From positions 16,865,475-16,929,474 of the forward strand of contig CM040441.1 of assembly GCA_022749755.1 (NCBI GenBank): a stretch of 64,000 nucleotides of DNA, read 5' to 3'. Of the stretch, positions 48,852 to 61,300 are shown one piece after another. Both the position numbers and the translations under genes were made by a program. Positions within the stretch are counted from its first letter, which is position 1. Each line of letters begins with the position of its first letter. The DNA comes from Azadirachta indica. Its lineage: Eukaryota > Streptophyta > Magnoliopsida > Sapindales > Meliaceae. Below the pieces are notes generated by a model that worked only from the letters and a program-made list of their open reading frames with translations, did not search any database and was not told where the DNA came from.

Positions 48852-51076
48852 TAACAGCCTGAGTAATTTTCAATTTGCCATTGTCTTTATGATATATGAT
48901 TATTTAATCCCTCATTTGAACCAAAAAAAGTATAGTTAGTCTCTTATTACTAACTAATCTTATTAGTTCAGAGTTTAACCTAAAAAGTAATTTATCAGTA
49001 TTTAGTTAAGAAAAATATGATCACTTTGAACCACTTACTATAGCAGCCTACTGATAAGGTTCACCTTCCATCCCAAGTGAGAAGAGGTTTAATTTCTCAC
49101 ATTGGGTGCAGATGAGTTATTACCACTATTCTCAATTCTTAACTCTCATAAATTTATGATATAACATTCACTATATATAATAGCGTCCATAAATTTATTG
49201 TTAGAGATATCCTGTGCTTTGGACAAAAATATAGGATCAAATGATGGCGTATTTTCAATTTCTAACATACAACACCAACATCAGAGTTAAATATATATTG
49301 AGGAAGGATTAATAATCTCTTAATTTTACATTATTTTATATTTAACCAGTTTCAACGATTGATGTCGTAATTCACATGTCATTAATTCAATATTAGTGAG
49401 GTGGGTCTGCATGAAGAGATGCGTCTGATTCGCTATCAACTTTTGCCAAATTTAATCTATAATTTATAGATGCGATAACGAGGTAGGTGCGCTATGGAAG
49501 TGATCAATTTCTTCAATCTCTCGTTATCTTAACTATTATTCCTCTTCCAAGAAGAAGATAAAAACCATTCAATATTAGAAATCTATGTGTTATGGCATGA
49601 AAATTTTGAATAAGTAGCATACTATGTTTTACTATAAAATTGCACTTGTATAATCAATATTAGAAATCAAACTATAATATTTCGTAGTTCTCATCAAGAA
49701 AGATAATGATTAATAACCGAATAACACATATTGGACTAAATAAATTTCTATCGGAATGCATTTATAGGAAACCTATCTCATTTATTGTAAAAATTGCTTT
49801 CTTCTCCTAATCCTAATTGTTAGAAGAAATTTTTTTGTAAAAAACTCCTAGAATTTGTAGTTACTACATTTTACCTACTTCTCAGCCCAAATAAATATTT
49901 CCCCAAATATTTTTTGCATTTAAAAATATTTTTACAACACTATATATCATTTAAAAATGTTTTACAAAATTAATTTTGAAAATGAACTCTTAATTTTTAC
50001 AAAATTAATTCTGGAAAATTAGCTCTTAAATTTTTAAGATTGAAACCTTCTCTCTTCGATCGGCAACAAGCATTCTTGATCTTGTGGGGGACTTCCATTA
50101 TAAAGAGAATTGTTATTCCAGAAATCAGTTTTTCTTTTCAAGCGCTAGAGCCCTCGAAATGAATTTCGTATCACTGCACCCGAAAATGCAGCCATTATTC
50201 ACGCATTTTAACTCATTACCGGCCACAGATTTCCGGCCCAAATTCGGACATTCCACCCAAATCACCAAAATATCACACGAAACATACTTTAATCACCATA
50301 TATCAGCACAACTACATCTCAAATAGTCCCAATCATCAAAATATTTTCATATATTTTATGAAAAATCAAGTAAAAACTATAAAAAAAAAAATTGAAATAC
50401 CATACCGCCGGGTCGTTCCTGCCGCCACCGTCCCCTTCACCCATTCTGCCGTCTCCTTCACGCCTTTCGCTGTCAACGGCGCCGGATGTTGGGTGATATG
50501 GGGATTTTGGTTCTAGGGTTTTTGCAATAGGGGGATTTTGGATTTTTTTAAAATGAAAGAAAAAAAATTAATTTTTTAGTTAGTTTAATAAAAAAAATTT
50601 GAAACATATTTAATTACGTAAATTACTTCTAAAATAAGGCTATTGTGAGAATTTTTCTTTTTTCTTTAAAAAAAAATGTAAAAAGGCTTTTGTCAACAAC
50701 GCACTCTCATATTTTATTGGGATTTTTTTTGAAAATATCACATTTTATTTTTAAAATTCAATTTTGATCACTATTTAAAAATATGTTTAAAATTTTTAAT
50801 GTCACAAATTTTGAAGGAAAATATTCTCGTAACCAATTTTAATAAAAATATATTTGAAAGTCATCAGAATACTCGAAAGTATGGTAACTTTGGTGTACTC
50901 AAAAGATACTATAACCTTCGAAAGTTATTGTAATATAATATATTTTTATTAAGTTAGTCATAAAATATTTTTATTTAAAATTTATGAAGCTGATCATTTT
51001 TTAATAAGTTTTGAACGGTGGTCTTATTAGTTGTTACTTGTTAGAGAAGGAATTCAGACAGTAACCAAGAAACAAA
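48850..51076. other. Spacer between F-box/PP2 copies
   Basis: 48,920-49,120 is homologous to 42,850-43,050 (both upstream of minus-strand members; shared GAGAAGAGGTTTAATTTCTCAC). Around 50,400-50,520 lies a small GC-rich island with Cys/Pro-type codons (CGCCGGGTCGTTCC) unlike its surroundings. No gene was recognised. Confidence 0.5.
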
Positions 51077-52841
51077 ATGGATATCATTTCAGTTATGCCT
51101 ACGGAATGCCTTTCGCATATAATTTCTCTTACCTCTCCGGGGGATGCGTGTAGAGTATTGGCTGTATCTCCGGCAATCAGATCGGCTGCAAATTCGGACG
51201 CTGTCTGGAAGGAGTTTTTGCCGTCCGATTACCAGGAGATTTTCTCAGATTCTGTTCCTTCATCCTCGCTCTTGACTTCCCTCTCCAAGAAGGAGCTTTA
51301 CTTTCATCTCTGTCACAATCCTGTGCTCATCAACGATGGCACCATGGTAAGCATTACACACTTGTAGATAATCATTTCAGACCCACATATCTGCTGCAGA
51401 ATTTAGGCAATTGTCGTGTTGATTTAGCAAGAAATTAAGCTAGATCGCCTGATTTTGTTCAAATAGTTATGCCACGGTACAGGAATATATAATATCCACA
51501 CTCTTTCTTCTAATTTGCTTATTGAATTAGTAGTACGAATACAAGTATTAATATGCCGGAGTTTTAACCAAATATTCACAGCAAACTCGCCGATTGACTT
51601 AAGATTGATTTGATTGACTTAGAATATATTTAAGATTGAAGTACTGTAACTTTAAAGTAAATTCTGAACGTCAAATATTATTAAGAAAAGGGGATAAATT
51701 TACGACTATCAAAGTTAAAATAGTGGTGAAGAGTACCAAATATTATAGTCCATTACAATATCCAAACAATGAATTGCTAAGTACCTTTAAATCATCGCAA
51801 TGCTGCTTAGGACTTTCTTCTTGTTTCAAGGAAAAAACAAACTAGAAGATAGCTAAATGCTCATTCATGACATGGTGATTTGACTTCTTAAAAACCCTTG
51901 TCAAAGTTTGTCATGTATTATTTGTCTGCAGTTAATGCACAGTTCTAATCTTTTTAATACTTTTAAAATGGGTACTCAAATTAAGCAAAAATATGACCGT
52001 GACAAACATGCCCTCAGACTTATCCACCAGAGAGAGAAATTTTTTTTTTTTTTTTTTTTAAAATCAATATAGTCATTGTTTGTTCATCTTCTACTTTAAG
52101 AATAAATAAAAAACCTAACACTGTGGTTCCTTCACAGAGCTTTGCACTGGAAAAAGAGAGTGGGAAGAAGATTTACATGATTGGGGCAAGAGGGCTTTCT
52201 ATTTCCTTGGGAGATGAACTGGCCAATTGGATATGGATTTCTTTACCAGAGTCTAGGTAATTAATTGTCCATTATCTTTATTATATAAATATATTTCATT
52301 ACCATATAAATATCTCCTTAAACCAAATCAATTTTCTTGATCCCACCTAACTTTAATTGTTCTAAAGGAGGAATTGGTATCTCTTGACTTGAGTAATTGT
52401 TTAATAGTGAGGCATGCATCAATTAACTGTAGGTTTCCTGAAGTAGCTGAGCTGAAACTTGTGTGGTGGTTTGAAGTTAAAGGAAGAATAGAGACAAAGA
52501 TACTGTCCTCCAAGACAACCTATGCGGCTTACCTTGTGTTCAAGTTTGCAGAGTCCAGACATGGATTTGGAAGAAGACCTGTAGCGCTGGGAGTCTACAT
52601 TGAGGGGAGCGATAACCAGGAAAGGCGAAGACCGGTGCTAGATCCTCCGGCAAACATGCGGAGTCTAGCTCAGGACAGAGGAGATGGATGGGTGGAGATT
52701 GAGATGGGTGAATTCTTCAATGAAAATGGAGATGATGGAACATTGATTTGTAGTGTGTTTGATTTTAGTAGTGGTTACACTAAGCGTGGCATCATTATCC
52801 AAGGCATTGAGCTTAGGCCTAACACTAACAATAGCCGATAG
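51077..52841 (+). CDS. F-box protein PP2-B type, copy 13, intact
   Basis: Plus-lineage member with exons 51077-51346 (270 nt), 52138-52256 (119 nt), 52433-52841 (409 nt), giving 265 residues. F-box MPTECLSHIISLTSPGDAC, with Gly where the relatives have Arg, and SDAVWKEFLPSDY. Linker SGKKIYMIGARGLSISLGD, in which the usual Ala-Trp pair is Ser-Leu. Lectin domain ELKLVWWFEVKGRIETKIL, GWVEIEMGEFF, GIIIQGIELRP. Splice sites are canonical. It closes the array on the right. Predicted SCF adaptor; targets unknown. Confidence 0.92.
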
Positions 52842-54936
52842 ATGCAATCACTTTCTTTATCAGTCCTAAGATTTGTTCATGCTCAGTAAGTGGGCGGGCA
52901 TACATGTTCTACATTTAAGACAAAAGTCTGCTGTATTAATTAATTACTTATGCTGCTTGTCTTTGTTTCAATTTCTTGAAAATCATTACTAGCTTAGACA
53001 ATACTGCTTCTATGTTCTGTTAGAATTTGTAATAAGATATTTTGATTTTCTAATTAAGTGAATCAAGAATCAAACCAAATGGAATATAAACTGAACCGAA
53101 TATGTCGATTCGGTTCAATTTAATTTATTGTATATTTACATCCTTAATATTGGCTTTGTACATTGTAGTTATCAAACTGTTTTTTTGAAAATAATATTTT
53201 TGGTCTCTACTAGTAATAGGAGTTTACCTAAAAAATAATTGATCACGTTTTTATCAATAAAAAATATGATCACTTTGGTCTTTTGTTATAAGAACGTATT
53301 ATTAAATTAAGAAAAAACTAAATAAATTGGAAGATTAAATTTATTTTTGTAAATAAAAATATAAATTTTGTCCACCTATATTTATAAATGAACTCTTATT
53401 AAAATGATGAAATTGTTTTCACGTTGTTAAACTTGACATTAAATATAATAATATATAGTTATTTCGACAAAAGTTAGGGTTATCGAGCTAGCTAACATTT
53501 AAAGCTTGTGCTCTAAACTATCATTTTGAATGTCTCCCAATAGTATATATGAATCTTTTAACTTAAATTTTATAATTTTAAACCTAAAGTATTGGCCATC
53601 AATTTTTTGTATTATAATAATAATCATAAAGTTTTTGACTATAAATTTTATTCAACCTAGTAATAAAAAGAATTGATAATTTTTTTAAATATTATAAAAA
53701 GTAAATGAAACTCCTTTGTCTACTGTGTATTAGATGCAAAGATCGAGGTACTAATTTTGAGAAATTTTACTAGTTAAATCAACTAGTATCGATAAAAAAA
53801 TTTATAAGTTAAGAAAATTTGAGTACTAAAATTTGAATTCTCACATTTTTAACCAATACAATTATTGACTTTTCTATTTATTGCAATAAATTCTGTAATA
53901 TCTTGAAATAGAAAAATCATTCTTATAATGTAAAAATTTAACGATCGCAACGTAATAGTACACAACTTAACATTAAATGCCGTTTTAATTATTTAATAAA
54001 GATTAAGAATTCATTTGATATGGATAGAAAAACTATGCCCTTTGGCATGAAAATATAAAATCAAGTGAGCTGAATGTTATTATCCCATGAGTGCGTGAAA
54101 TTGGGGGACTACGGATTTTTACGCGGAAACTTATATAAATAGAAGGTTTGAAAAAATTTACACTTAACCCACCTTAAATTAAATTATTAATTAATTATCT
54201 AATTTTTAAAAAAAAATTAAAATATATAAATTATTTTACACTTATATGTCTTAAAGTACCTTTAAATACTTTTCACTTATTGCCAAATAATTTTAATATT
54301 CAATTAATTTTACAATATGATAATACTATTTTATATAGAATGAATTAATCTTATGTTTTATAATGTTCAATAAATTTTAAATTTATTATTGATATTTAGA
54401 ATCTTTAAAAAAAAATTGGTATACTTATGCACTCACTTAATGAAATTAGATTCTCTATTATTTTTATTAATTTGATGCACATACACATGAAACAAGTATG
54501 ATTTTAAATTCATTATTGATTTAAAAAAATTTATGATTATAATAAATAATAATACTAAATACTCAAATTCTACCATATAAATTAATGTGATAGTATTATT
54601 TCATTAACATATATCTTATATAATTTTTTTATCTCTAATAAAATTTATTTGGAAATCTCATCTTTATAACTTAAAATCTTAAATGATTAGCGAATAATAA
54701 TACAATTTTTTATGGGTATTAATTATATAGTAAGTGAAAAATAGTTAAAATGATAGAATTCCAAAAATACCCTTGATCCTAATGATCCTCTTATGGTTAA
54801 TTAATGGTCCAGCAGTATATGGGTAAGTAAGTGTAGGTTTCTCCAAACCTGTCATTTAAGTGTGGATTTTTCAAATATCAGGGAGGCATGTGTTAATTCC
54901 CCAATTTTTATAAAAATTGAGACAAAATTTTCAAAC
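52842..54936. other. AT-rich spacer after the F-box cluster
   Basis: No gene recognised. Within it, about 54,097-54,890 may be a worn relative of the MULE-like element at 23603: its right end reads, in reverse complement, GGGGAATTAACACATGCC, and both ends contain AGGTTTG...ACACTTA blocks. No target duplication was found. Confidence 0.4.
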
Positions 54937-54970
54937 TTTTGGCGCCAACACTCAGAAGGGCGCGCGAAAA
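54937..54970 (+). promoter_or_regulatory. Two E2F-type sites upstream of the small nuclear gene
   Basis: TTTTGGCGCCAA at 54937-54948 is a palindromic E2F site (TTTSSCGC on both strands). GGCGCGCGAAAA at 54959-54970 reads TTTTCGCGCGCC on the other strand, a second match. They lie 100-135 bp before the ATG at 55071. E2F sites mark S-phase genes in plants; use here is inferred. Confidence 0.6.
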
Positions 54971-55070
54971 CATTTGACAAGCAAAAGGAAATAGCAGTTG
55001 AGGCTCACAACAGAGACAAGTGATAAATGCCCAAGTGAAAATTTAAAATTGTTTTTGACAAAATTTACAA

Positions 55071-57901
55071 ATGAAGTCGAAGCAAACTACAATTAGGGCT
55101 TTGGGCCAACACTCTATTACTTCATCATTCCTCTCTCGCCCTTCAAATCCGTAAGAATAGCAGAAGCCATTTTTTATTTTTCTTTAATTATTGATTTTTA
55201 TGCATTTTTTGTTTATGAAATGGTTGCTGCATTTTTATTTTTGTGATGAAATTGAAAATTAGTTTTAAGAAGAGTAAAGAGGAAGGGAATGGGGAATTTG
55301 CTACAGAGAAAGATTCGTGCGTATCCTTATCTGATTTTCTTGATCGGAAGTTGCACAAAAATTCTCTGATACCAAAAGAAGTTCAGGTATAGTTTTTCAT
55401 TCTCTGTTTGGCTGCTGAGAAAATGGGGGAAACTGCAAAGAAAATGAGATTCTATGCGCTATACTTTCGTATTATTCTCTTTCTGTGGCTTCTTGAAGGA
55501 AAATGACAATCTTAAATTTCTTACCAAACCAAGAATGGTGTTTATCTTTGGTGGATTTTATTGAAAATCTTTATTCAAAATTTTATTCGCAAAATAAGCA
55601 GAACAGTTTATGCTTTTTTTTCATTTGAAAATTATGCATTTATTTTGTCTAAGACATTTAATTAATTTTTGTAAAAGATATCGGTTCTCTACATTAGCCA
55701 GAAAGAGTTTAAGCATTTGATTCACTATCTATTTGTTTTTAGAGAAAAGAACAGTTAACGTCTTGCTTTCAATTATTTTTTTCCTAAAAATAATTTTCAG
55801 TTGAATTATGCCAAATTGTTGTTTTCGGCTTTGAGAAGGCTTGGTAGTGATTTGTAGATAGCTCTTATAAGACTTTCACTTTTGAAGAACTTAAAAGCAC
55901 TTTCTAAAAGAGTTCCTGTTAATTACTTTTCTAAAAAGTACTTAAAAGTGTTTTTCTGACCTGTAAAGTCTTTTAGCTAGCTGTTGATAGCACCAAAAGC
56001 AACCTCTAAGGCATTAATTAGTACAATGAATCTTTAAGTTACAGTGATTGAAAATTTAATCTTTTCTAAATGATTTACACGAAATCTTCTTAGCAACCAA
56101 ACTGGCATCAGTATCAATTTTTCATCTGTAGTTGAGTGAATTTATTTGAAGTTTAATGAGAAATTATATGAATCTGGACAGGGAAAGTCATGTCCCTTTT
56201 TGTCACCAATAGGTTCACGAATATCTGTTGGTTCCACCATCAACGGGCAGGTGGGGGTCAAGAAAGAAGGGGAAGAAGAGAAAAACAATGTTCTGGACAA
56301 AGTGGTTTTTGAACAGTTCAAGCACACTGGTAATGAAAAAGGAGATAATATGTGTCCTTGTAGCAGTGAAGAAGTAGAAATTCCCAGCAAAGATAATGCA
56401 AAAGAATCAAGAAAAAGGAAGGAACCATTTGAAGGTATCCCCACTGCCTTTTTTTATTACTTGCTGCCAGCTGTTAACACTTGACTTTGCTTCTAATTGC
56501 TGATTTCAGTTTCTATTGTGGTTCATCAAATTATTTATATTAACATCATAGAAGCCAATAGCCTTACTTAAACACAGGATTCTTTTTGAGCCATTTCTCA
56601 CACTTTGCCACAAAATGATAGAAAGGTCAATTGAGAGATTATCGTGTTATGTGAGACGTTCTAAGTAACTGGAAATGGCAACTGTGAGTTGCACAATATT
56701 GTTGTGTAAAGCAAATACAGAAGGGTGAAGGACATCCTGATAAAGATTTATCATAGGATCAAATCTTGTTTCTTCTTAGACATGACAAATTTCCACGCAC
56801 TTAATTATAAGTATTGAGTGTTGACTTGGTTCCTATTTCCAGATGTGTCTAAGCCCCCTTTTTCAGGATAGAAGAAGCTGAGATTGACTGCTTGATTGCA
56901 AGAATTATTTATCTATACTCTTCGGATCCTAGATATTGGGATTGACTGAGGATTTAAACTTACACAGAATGCTCAATGTAAATAATTTGATATATGCTGA
57001 AATGCCATGAAACTCTGATTTATACATGATAAGACTTTATCGTTATCAAGCGGATGCAGCTATGTTGTTGTGTGTCCCTGAACATTTAATCTAACACATA
57101 CTGAGACCATAGAACTTGACTGATTGGGGACTAATATATGAAATTTTGTAATTAGCACAAGCAGTTGAAAGGGAATTACAATAGTTGAGAATATTGCAGC
57201 ACTGAGAGAGAGAGCCTACCTATGACATGTATCCATTAAATCACTCTCTGCGTAGCACTCAGGAAATGTCAAAAACAATGAAGAAAAGGACTATGTCAAG
57301 TGCTGAGGGGTGTATCTTATTAATTATTTATTTTTTCAAATAAAATTACAGGATGACAGAGATGCAGCCCTTTTAGCTAGTTGATGTGGTCATTACAACT
57401 CTTTATTTTAAGACATAAGAGTACAACTGGTTGCTACCAATTGGCGTGATGTTTGTCAGTTGATTAGGTTTTGGGTCCTGAGTTCTGAATATAACGTGAA
57501 TTATATGTGGATTTCCAGGTGCAGAAGAGACACATACAACTAGAAAACCTTTTATAGTTCTGGGAGGGAATGCAAACTGTAAGCGGAAAGGAAGGGGGGC
57601 AGGGACTATCTCTATGAGAAACAAGAAACCAAGATCTGCCTATAATCACTGTTAGTATCCCATATCCTTCACAGGAAACAATTCAAAACCAGCCTTTTTT
57701 AGAACTCATTCAGAAAATTTTATCCAATAACTCTGTTGGATTATCAGTGATGCAGTTTTGACTCATTCTCTGCTAACAGATGCAAATGGTTGCGGCTGGT
57801 GGGACAGCGGTATGGAAGGTGTTGACAGTGAAGAAGTGGGCTATGGTGAAGTTTGGGAAGGCGTCGGCTCTACCACATTCGGAGGAATAGAATGGCACTG
57901 A
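55071..57901 (+). CDS. Small basic nuclear-type protein, unknown function
   Basis: Five exons, 55071-55150, 55263-55386, 56182-56434, 57519-57650, 57780-57901, all GT-AG and in phase, give 236 residues. No named domain recognised. The N-terminus is basic and contains QHSITSSF (residues 13-20), close to the PCNA-interaction pattern Q-x-x-I-x-x-aromatic-aromatic but with Ser at the seventh position. FLDRKLH and a Lys/Glu-rich middle with ESRKRKEP follow, a possible nuclear signal. The C-terminus is Trp/Gly-rich (GCGWWDSGMEGVD, EVWEGVGSTTFGGIEWH) and looks like the conserved part. With the E2F sites upstream, a role in replication, repair or chromosome biology is a reasonable guess but no more. 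An alternative start at 55246 would skip exon 1 and its motif. Confidence 0.75.
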
Positions 57902-58255
57902 CTTGTTTATCTTATTGCATCTGTTCATATGTTAGAAAATGTTTTGCAGGCCGCCCGCTTGCTATTCCCTTATGGGGTTCAATTAAAGCAGTGCTTTGTG
58001 GTAAACATTCAAAGTTTGATTTCATAATTTTGGTAATATAATCATACAATGATGGGAATGCAAAAAGGATGATCATCTGGATGATGTATTTTGTTGGAAT
58101 TAGATCAGCATCTGGAAACAATATCAGTAAGTAAGCTAATGTGATCAAATGACGGGGGCGAGGTGTATTTAACCGTGTGGGTAGGAATGTAAAATTGTAA
58201 ATAGATCATAGGGCGATTTAAGTTTTTTCAAAAATAAGGGGTGGAGTGGAAATGA

Positions 58256-58263
58256 ATAAAAAA
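58256..58263 (-). terminator. Pol III terminator of tRNA-Met
   Basis: On the minus strand a run of T lies about 10 bp past the 3' end of the tRNA, the usual Pol III stop. Confidence 0.6.
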
Positions 58264-58271
58264 CTATTTTT

Positions 58272-58355
58272 GGGGTGAGAGAGGCTCGAACTCTCGACCT
58301 CAGGATAACTCAGAAGCTATGAGACCTACGCGCTAACCAACTGCGCCACCACCCC
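58272..58355 (-). tRNA. trnM-CAU: tRNA-Met (CAT), elongator, with intron
   Basis: Minus strand, 84 nt. The acceptor arm pairs GGGGTGG with the 3' end TCACCCC. The D arm follows GGCGCAGTTGG, the anticodon loop reads CTCATA, and the T arm has GAGAGTTCGAGCCTCTC. An 11-nt insert (GCTTCTGAGTT) directly after the anticodon loop position 37 is the intron known from plant nuclear elongator tRNA-Met; without it the length is 73 nt. A-box and B-box promoters are intact. Confidence 0.93.
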
Positions 58356-61300
58356 GGCTGATGATTAAGATTGAAATTATTTATAATTATATCCATTTTT
58401 GAAAACAATTTTAAAATTTCCAGTACAACATGTAAATAAAAAATTTTAAAATATTAATATTAAAAATTACATTCTATTGCAGTACGTTATTTTGGATCAC
58501 ACTCATTTCATAAATTAATTATTTGTGTTCAAACTAAATATATATTTGATATTATCATACTTTTATTTAACTTTTAAAATACATCAATTAAATCATTTTG
58601 TGCGTATCAATTTATGAAAACACTACTTTTTTACATATGCTCTATTACAATACATTATATTATTATTATTATTATTATTATTATTACAACATTAATTTTT
58701 AACACATTATATAAAATTTGAAATTCTAATTTAAAACTTGAAATATCTAATATGAAAATTAAAAGATGTCGATTTAAAAAAATAGTACTAATAACTATTG
58801 TATGTAACTTCCATATATGAATTATAATCAATTCGTTACATTTAGTAATTTCTCCTTGACATAGAATTTGACAAAGTCATGCATCTTAACACCAATCATA
58901 GCCTAAGATCCCAAATTACATTTGACATTAACTCTTTTTCTGTTAGATTTGTCTAACAAGAAAATTCTGTCAAGTTTGAACAGACATTGACGAGACAGAA
59001 AATTCTAGACCGAAGAAGAAGCAGTGTAATTTCTAGGGCCACCGTAGTTGATTATTCTCAAGGATTCATTTTCACATAATTCCAATTCTTTCTATAATCT
59101 AATAAGAAATAAGCTCAAAAGAAGAAGAAAAATAAAATGCAACCAAGTGGGTATTTTTCAAAAGCTTTCAAAGTGTTATTGTGAAAGTCAATTTCCATCA
59201 CCAATTAGAAAAAGTGTAATAAAAGAAAAGTACAAGTTTCTTTCTGTAGCTTTTTGGGTAACAAAATAAAGAAAAATGATCGAGGAGTTTTTAAAATATA
59301 GTCTAATATATATTTTAATTTTAATTTTAATAGTTTAAAAATAAATCATTTAATTCACAATCAATTAAATAAATCATATTCAAAATAAATATTAATCTCC
59401 TTTCATAACTTATTTTTTGAAATTAACTATATTACAATATGAATCAAAAAATTTGGAGTCCAACAATACCAACAACAACTTATTTTAAATACGTTACAAA
59501 TATTAAATGGGAATAAAAATGTTCATTTAACAATGCTTTAAAGACCATTAATTAATTTCCGACAAAATAACTAATTAAATTAATTAACATTTATATTAAG
59601 AAATATAACAATGATCTAAAGCAGATAAAAAATTTAATAATTTAATAAAAAATTATACAATATATATACCTAGCTATGTGCCCTAATTCTACTTACAAAT
59701 TTATTAGTTTGGTGAAATTAAGATTTATATATATATATATATATATGTTTGACATTGATAACTTTTTGTTAGTTGTGTTTGACAAGAAATAATTGTTCAG
59801 TTAGGTGATTAGACAAAATATTTTGACAGAATAAGAAATTAACAATTTAATTTCAATGTTCTCTCTATGGTTGATTATCCTTGAGCACTTATTTCACAAA
59901 GAATATGCACTCGTTCTAGAAACTAGATTTCATACAAAGGAATAGGAATCTAAATTCTTCCCATTTTCCAGCTCAATCAAACAAAACAAAAGACAAAAGA
60001 GCAAATGGAACTACTTTTTATTTTTCAATGCTTTTTCTTTTTAACTGTAATTGTGAAAATGAAATCCCATCACTAACTAAAAAGAAAAATATTGTGTTCA
60101 AAGTTGTTTTCATCCCTTATTTTGTATGAAAAGTAAAAGCACAAATCTTTCTTTTTTTCACTTATATATATATATATGCCAATACTTTATATAAAAAAAT
60201 AAAGATTAAATATCCCACCTTTGTGTTTTAAAATATATAAATAGAATTCTTATATGTTGAGTTTTGGAAAGTAAAGCGATTTTGATTAAAATGACTATTG
60301 AGAAGAAATTTTTATTAAAAAAAATGGTATATTGTTAACTTTAAATGTAATTTTTTTTTTTATTGAAATAAAGAGATAAAGTGAGATTTATGAAATAATA
60401 TAATAATTTTAATATTTTAACTAATGATATTATAAATTATAAAAAGGATAATAGTGAATAGATCTCTAAATTTTAATAAAACAATAAACAAGCACACACT
60501 TTGATCATTTTAACTGATAAATTCCCATTTCTTTTAGACCAGATAAGTCCCCAATGTTAGTTGTTATTTTGGTTTTACATAAGTCAATTAAGAATATATT
60601 TGCTTTATATGATTAAACTATGTTCTTTTTTATTTTTTTTTTGAGAAAATATAAACAAATGTCGAGAAGGGATACAACACAATAGATATATGATGCAGTT
60701 GTTGTATTTTAACTATAAAATTACTGAAAATACAATTCAAAAATCAACTTAAAGAGGGAATGGTCTTAAATTATATTGGATAATCCTTACATTCATAAAT
60801 ATAACATATAACGATTGTGTGATAATATGACTTGTAAATACCCTAATTATAGAAAAAAGATTATTGTTTAATTAATACCATCATAACATTTTTATTTCTA
60901 AACATTTAAAAATAATAATTCACGATATGATTTTCTCAATTTTTATAATTTAATCTAAAATACTATACTTTATTTGCTAAAGTAGGCAATAAAACAAAAG
61001 ATAAAGATCCAACATTAAAATTCAGTAAACAATGTTCTAATTTATTGTTTTGATAAAGTTTAGGGACGATGAGATAATTATCCCTTTAATTAATTGAGTG
61101 TGAACTCATCGCTGAGGTACCTTGAGTGCCACGTTTCATAAGCAAGTCCACGTATTTCCTTCCACTTCTTGTAAGATACATTGAGCCGCCTGCGTTGTCA
61201 CACTTAGGAAATAATTTTTAGAATAAATAATTCGTATTAGATAAGGTTTTATTTTATAGGTAAGTCTTTTGTTAAAAAAATATTACATTAATGAAAGGGA

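Noticed and set aside
31069..48862. Plus-strand frames reading SESAADLKAGDT across several F-box exons
   Set aside because: Repeated antisense readings of the conserved minus-strand F-box exon, not separate genes.
16587..52841. F-box cluster plus a DUF247 gene read as a self-incompatibility (S) locus
   Set aside because: The F-box proteins carry a PP2 lectin domain, unlike S-locus F-box proteins, no S-RNase is present, and DUF247-based incompatibility is known from grasses. The DUF247 gene is also broken.
8612..59747. TA-rich runs as promoters
   Set aside because: Most are long simple TA repeats in introns or spacers; only those at a proper distance from a start codon were kept as TATA boxes.
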